This document shows positions 8,004 to 10,707 of a stretch of 10,707 nucleotides of DNA, in pieces. This stretch comes from an uncultured Eubacteriales bacterium (GTDB taxonomy: Bacteria > Bacillota > Clostridia > Christensenellales > DTU072), in assembly GCA_902766325.1 (NCBI GenBank), contig CACXDF010000136.1, forward strand, positions 1 through 10,707. Direction: 5' to 3'. Under the pieces are notes generated by a model. It was given only the letters and a program-made list of their open reading frames with translations, was not told where the DNA came from and did no database searches. How positions within the stretch are numbered: position 1 is the stretch's first letter; every line of letters starts with the position of its first letter. The translations under genes and the position numbers were made by a program.

Positions 8004-9808
8004 TATTTACCGTCGAATTTAAGAATGGTCATAAACGCTTCGCTCGGGATGGCAACGTTGCCTACCTGGCGCATACGCTTTTTGCCTTCTTTTTGTTTTT
8101 CGAGCAATTTCTTTTTACGCGTAATATCACCGCCGTAGCACTTGGCAAGGACGTCTTTTCGGAGAGCTTTTACCGTTTCACGCGCGATAACTTTATTACC
8201 GATAGCAGCTTGAATGGGTATCTCGAATAATTGCCGCGGAATAACGTCTTTCAGCTTTTCCGCGATCATTCTGCCGCGAGCATACGCTTGTTCGCGATGA
8301 ACGATAACACTGAGCGCGTCGCAAACGTCGCCGTTCAATAAGATATCCAATTTAACGAGGTCGTCCGGATTGTAGCCGTCCAATTCGTAATCGAGACTGG
8401 CGTATCCGCGCGTTTTTGACTTAAGATTATCAAAAAAGTCGTATACGATCTCACTGAGCGGCATTCTGTATTCGATTTGAACGCGGCTTTTGTCAAGATA
8501 GGTCAAATTGATATAGACACCCCTCTTTTCCTGGCATAGTTCCATAATAGCACCGACGTATTCCGGCGGGGTATATATGTGCGCGCGAACGATCGGTTCT
8601 TCGATACGTTCGATCTCTGTCGCTTGAGGAAGCTTGGACGGATTATCGATCTCGATTTGAGTACCGTCCGTTTTGGTGACGATATACGAAACGCTCGGCG
8701 CCGTAGTGATCAGATCGAGATCGAATTCTCTTTCCAGTCTCTCTTCGATGATCTCCATATGAAGAAGGCCCAAAAATCCGCACCGAAAACCGAATCCGAG
8801 CGCGATAGAGTTTTCCGGCTCGAAAATAAGAGCGGCGTCGTTCAGATTGAGTTTTTCGAGCGCGTCGCGTAAATCGTTATATTTACTTCCGTCCGCCGGA
8901 AAGATACCGGCGAAAACCATCGGCTGAACTTTTTTATAACCGTGCAAAGGCTCTTTGGCGGGATCGTCCGTTTTTGTGATCGTATCGCCGACAGAGGTGT
9001 CTTTTACGTTCTTAATACTTGCGCAAAGGTACCCTACGTCGCCTGCTCGAAGGATGTCGACAGGTTGCATATTGGGTGAAAAAACTCCGACTTCCGTTAC
9101 GTCGAATTCTTTTCCGTTACTCATAAAACGGATACGGTCGCCTGCGCTTACTTTTCCGTCTTTGATCCTTATATTGCATACTGCGCCTTTGTAGTTATCG
9201 TACACCGAGTCGAAAATAAGAGCCTTCAAGGGTGCGTCTTCGTCGCCGCTTGGACAAGGCAAAGTCTCGACGATCATATCGAGTACCTGCTCTATATTCG
9301 TGCCGTCTTTAGCGCTGATAAGGGGCGCAGAGTGAGCGTCTATTCCGATGACGTCTTCAATTTCCGCGATCACCTTTTCCGGCTGAGCGCTCGGAAGATC
9401 GATCTTATTGATAACGGGAAGTATCTCCAGATTATTATCGAGAGCAAGATAGACGTTAGTAAGAGTCTGCGCTTCAACGCCTTGCGTCGCGTCTACGATC
9501 AGGATCGCTCCTTCGCAAGCGGCGAGAGAACGGCTTACTTCATACGTAAAGTCAACGTGTCCCGGTGTGTCGATCAAGTTAAAGGTGTATTCTTCTCCCT
9601 TGTGCTTATAAAACATTCTTACCGGCGTTAACTTGATCGTTATACCGCGTTCCCTCTCGATATCCATAGAATCGAGAAGTTGTTCTTTCATGTCGCGTTC
9701 GCTTACTTGCCCCGTTTTTTCCATAATACGGTCGGCGAGCGTACTCTTACCGTGGTCGATATGCGCGACGATACAGAAATTACGAATCTTTTTTTGTCTA
9801 TCAGTCAT
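8003..9808 (-). CDS. lepA: Elongation factor 4 (LepA), ribosome-associated GTPase
   Basis: LepA is a translational GTPase that acts on ribosomes, reported to back-translocate or to aid 30S biogenesis and initiation. The 601-residue protein starts MTDRQKKIRNFCIVAHIDHGKSTL. Motifs are G1 AHIDHGKST (15-23), the G2 region RGIT (54-57), G3 DTPGH (80-84), G4 NKID (134-137) and G5 SAKDG. EF-G-like domains II, III and V follow, then the LepA-specific C-terminal domain ending GKKRMRQVGNVAIPSEAFMTILKFDGK. I choose the ATG at 9806-9808 because it gives the family N-terminus and has AAGGAA just upstream. A TTG 21 codons further upstream is in frame but would read through the promoter's -10. First gene of the lepA-hemW operon. 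Confidence 0.97.
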   Translation of the reverse strand: MTDRQKKIRNFCIVAHIDHGKSTLADRIMEKTGQVSERDMKEQLLDSMDIERERGITIKLTPVRMFYKHKGEEYTFNLIDTPGHVDFTYEVSRSLAACEGAILIVDATQGVEAQTLTNVYLALDNNLEILPVINKIDLPSAQPEKVIAEIEDVIGIDAHSAPLISAKDGTNIEQVLDMIVETLPCPSGDEDAPLKALIFDSVYDNYKGAVCNIRIKDGKVSAGDRIRFMSNGKEFDVTEVGVFSPNMQPVDILRAGDVGYLCASIKNVKDTSVGDTITKTDDPAKEPLHGYKKVQPMVFAGIFPADGSKYNDLRDALEKLNLNDAALIFEPENSIALGFGFRCGFLGLLHMEIIEERLEREFDLDLITTAPSVSYIVTKTDGTQIEIDNPSKLPQATEIERIEEPIVRAHIYTPPEYVGAIMELCQEKRGVYINLTYLDKSRVQIEYRMPLSEIVYDFFDNLKSKTRGYASLDYELDGYNPDDLVKLDILLNGDVCDALSVIVHREQAYARGRMIAEKLKDVIPRQLFEIPIQAAIGNKVIARETVKALRKDVLAKCYGGDITRKKKLLEKQKEGKKRMRQVGNVAIPSEAFMTILKFDGK

Positions 9809-9812
9809 ATTG

Positions 9813-9818
9813 TTCCTT
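9813..9818 (-). promoter_or_regulatory. lepA ribosome binding site deciding the start
   Basis: AAGGAA on the minus strand lies 4 nt before the ATG at 9806-9808. Together with the promoter just upstream it excludes the in-frame TTG at 9869-9871 as the start. Confidence 0.8.
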
Positions 9819-9830
9819 ATTTTGATTTTT

Positions 9831-9859
9831 ATTATATAAAATTTTTTTGAAAATAGCAA
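9831..9859 (-). promoter_or_regulatory. Promoter of lepA-hemW
   Basis: On the minus strand there is a perfect -10 TATAAT (9831-9836), a 17-nt A/T-rich spacer and -35 TTGCTA (9854-9859, 4 of 6). Transcription would start near 9824, about 16 nt before the lepA ATG, just ahead of its SD sequence. Confidence 0.7.
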
Positions 9860-9878
9860 TAAAAACCGCAAATATCTA

Positions 9879-9906
9879 TTGTGTAAAATAAAATATGTTG
9901 TATAAT
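9879..9906 (+). promoter_or_regulatory. Promoter of the LUD-domain gene, placing the start codon at +1
   Basis: A perfect -10 TATAAT (9901-9906) is preceded at 16 nt by a weak -35 TTGTGT (9879-9884). The start point expected about 7 nt after the -10 falls at 9912-9914, which is the ATG itself (9914-9916). No SD sequence is present between the -10 and the ATG. It diverges from the lepA promoter; the two share this 105-bp gap. Confidence 0.6.
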
Positions 9907-9913
9907 ATTTATT

Positions 9914-10522
9914 ATGGAAACAATAGATTTACTTAAAAAGAATTTTGAAAAACGCGGATTTCATTTCGATTATTTCGAAAACAGCGAACAAGCGGTCGAT
10001 TTTATCCTTTCTTTGATCCCGGAAAAGAGTTCGATCGGGTTCGGCGGGAGTATGACCGTTATGGAAACCGGACTTCTAGACGCGATGCAAAAAAAAGATT
10101 ACGACCTGATCCACAGAGCGATCCGTACGGACATTCCGGCAAACGAAATATTCCTTCGTATGTATACGTGCGACTGGTACGTTTCTTCCGCGAACGCCAT
10201 TACCGAAAACGGAGAAATAATCAATATCGACGGACGCGGAAACAGAGTTTCGGCCATTCTCGACGGACCGAAAAAGGTCGTTATACTTTGCGGCGTCAAT
10301 AAGATCGTGTCTGACATCGCAGAAGGCATCGACCGTACCAGAAACGTAGCTTCGCCGAAGAACTGCGTACGTCTCAACAAAAAAACGCCTTGCGCCGTAA
10401 CGGGAAAATGCGAAAAATGCAACAGTCCCGACACGATTTGCAAAGCGACCGTCATTTTACATCATCCGACGACGGGTACGGAAGTCTACGTTGTCGTCGT
10501 CAATAAAGAACTGGGATATTGA
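9914..10522 (+). CDS. LUD-domain protein (lactate utilization / LutC-YkgG-like family)
   Basis: This 202-residue cytoplasmic protein belongs to the LUD (DUF162) family. The signatures are IGFGGSMTVMETGLL (41-55), VSSANAITENGEIINIDGRGNRVSA (90-114), GPKKVVILCGVNKIVSD (118-134) and a C-terminal cysteine group TPCAVTGKC with CEKC and IC (Cys160, 166, 169, 177). That group may bind a metal or Fe-S cluster (inference). Some LUD relatives (LutB, LutC) take part in lactate oxidation, but this stand-alone type is widespread in Clostridia without lutA or lutB and its biochemical role is unknown to me. The start gives the usual family N-terminus (LLKKNFEKRGF). No SD sequence precedes it, and the promoter -10 ends only 7 nt upstream, suggesting a leaderless mRNA. 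The next gene follows after 14 nt with its own strong SD sequence. Confidence 0.88.
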   Translation: METIDLLKKNFEKRGFHFDYFENSEQAVDFILSLIPEKSSIGFGGSMTVMETGLLDAMQKKDYDLIHRAIRTDIPANEIFLRMYTCDWYVSSANAITENGEIINIDGRGNRVSAILDGPKKVVILCGVNKIVSDIAEGIDRTRNVASPKNCVRLNKKTPCAVTGKCEKCNSPDTICKATVILHHPTTGTEVYVVVVNKELGY

Positions 10523-10536
10523 GATAGGAGGACAAT

Positions 10537-10707
10537 ATGTTTTTATTCGAAAGACCGATCGCCCACCGCGGGCTTCACGACGAAAACCGTACGGAAAACT
10601 CCATGGCTGCTTTCAAAAACGCCCTTGAACACGGATATAATATCGAAACGGACGTTCATCTTCTTAAAAGCGGCGAAGTAGTCGTTTTTCACGATAACAC
10701 CCTTAAA
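10537..10707 (+). CDS. Glycerophosphodiester phosphodiesterase family protein, N-terminal part
   Basis: GDPD enzymes hydrolyse glycerophosphodiesters such as glycerophosphocholine to glycerol-3-phosphate and an alcohol, using a metal-dependent TIM barrel. Only the first 57 residues are in the window and the frame is open at the right edge. The catalytic N-terminal motifs are all visible: IAHRG (8-12), the ENS glutamate (Glu20), the metal-binding ETD (Glu37, Asp39) and FHD (51-53, His52). There is no signal peptide, so this is the small cytoplasmic type. The start ATG at 10537 is preceded by AGGAGG with 5-nt spacing. It lies 14 nt behind the LUD gene and is probably co-transcribed with it; a functional link between the two is not evident. 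Confidence 0.9.
   Translation, partial: MFLFERPIAHRGLHDENRTENSMAAFKNALEHGYNIETDVHLLKSGEVVVFHDNTLK

Noticed and set aside
9809..9871. N-terminal extension of LepA from a TTG start, resembling a signal peptide (MRFLLLFSKKFY)
   Set aside because: It runs through the predicted lepA -10 and -35 boxes. The ATG at 9806-9808 has an SD sequence and gives the normal LepA N-terminus. The hydrophobic look comes from A/T-rich promoter DNA.
9809..9913. Riboswitch or small RNA in the lepA-LUD gap
   Set aside because: The 105 bp are A/T-rich, hold two divergent promoters and show no GC stem; there is no room for a structured leader on either side.

Overview
The window looks like chromosomal housekeeping DNA from a Gram-positive, Firmicutes/Clostridia-type bacterium. 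The evidence is the gene order ylxM-ffh-rpsP-khpA-rimM-trmD-rbgA and the pair lepA-hemW, strong purine-rich Shine-Dalgarno (SD) sequences (GGAGG), AT-rich intergenic regions with TTGACA/TATAAT promoters, and a CIRCE heat-shock operator. The exact lineage cannot be read from the window. An uncultured clostridial lineage is plausible, because ftsY, ylqD and rplS are missing from a locus where Bacillus subtilis has them.

Layout. Positions 1-4109 (minus strand) hold a tightly packed seven-gene operon, read right to left: ylxM, ffh, rpsP, khpA, rimM, trmD and rbgA (rbgA runs off the left edge). It joins the signal recognition particle (SRP) to ribosome and tRNA maturation, and most junctions overlap or nearly touch. 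Positions 4110-4273 are a divergent control region that drives this operon leftward and clpB rightward. The clpB side carries a CIRCE-like operator over its -10 box, then further TTGCTAAC-type half-sites that would also fold into a hairpin at the very 5' end of the mRNA. Positions 4274-6865 (plus) encode the ClpB disaggregase. A GC-rich hairpin at 6871-6898 serves as terminator for clpB and for the convergent lepA-hemW operon (6897-9808, minus). Positions 9809-9913 hold a second divergent promoter pair. It drives lepA leftward and, rightward, a LUD-domain protein gene (9914-10522) whose start codon sits at the predicted transcription start (a probable leaderless mRNA). A glycerophosphodiester phosphodiesterase gene follows 14 nt later and is cut by the right edge.

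How the genes relate. The left operon coordinates ribosome assembly (RpsP, RimM, RbgA), tRNA G37 methylation (TrmD), RNA binding (KhpA) and co-translational targeting (YlxM, Ffh). ClpB rescues aggregated proteins, and its promoter indicates control by HrcA. LepA (EF4) and HemW (radical-SAM-type heme chaperone) form the classic pair that in B. subtilis lies next to hrcA-grpE-dnaK. Here an HrcA-type target, clpB, lies next to it in convergent orientation.

I found no mobile element, CRISPR array, tRNA or rRNA, and no clearly novel multi-gene system. The points most worth a second look are the compound operator/hairpin in front of clpB, a TrmD with changes at several normally conserved motif positions including the catalytic Asp (Asp to Glu), the probable leaderless LUD transcript, and the loss of rplS from the trmD-rbgA junction.
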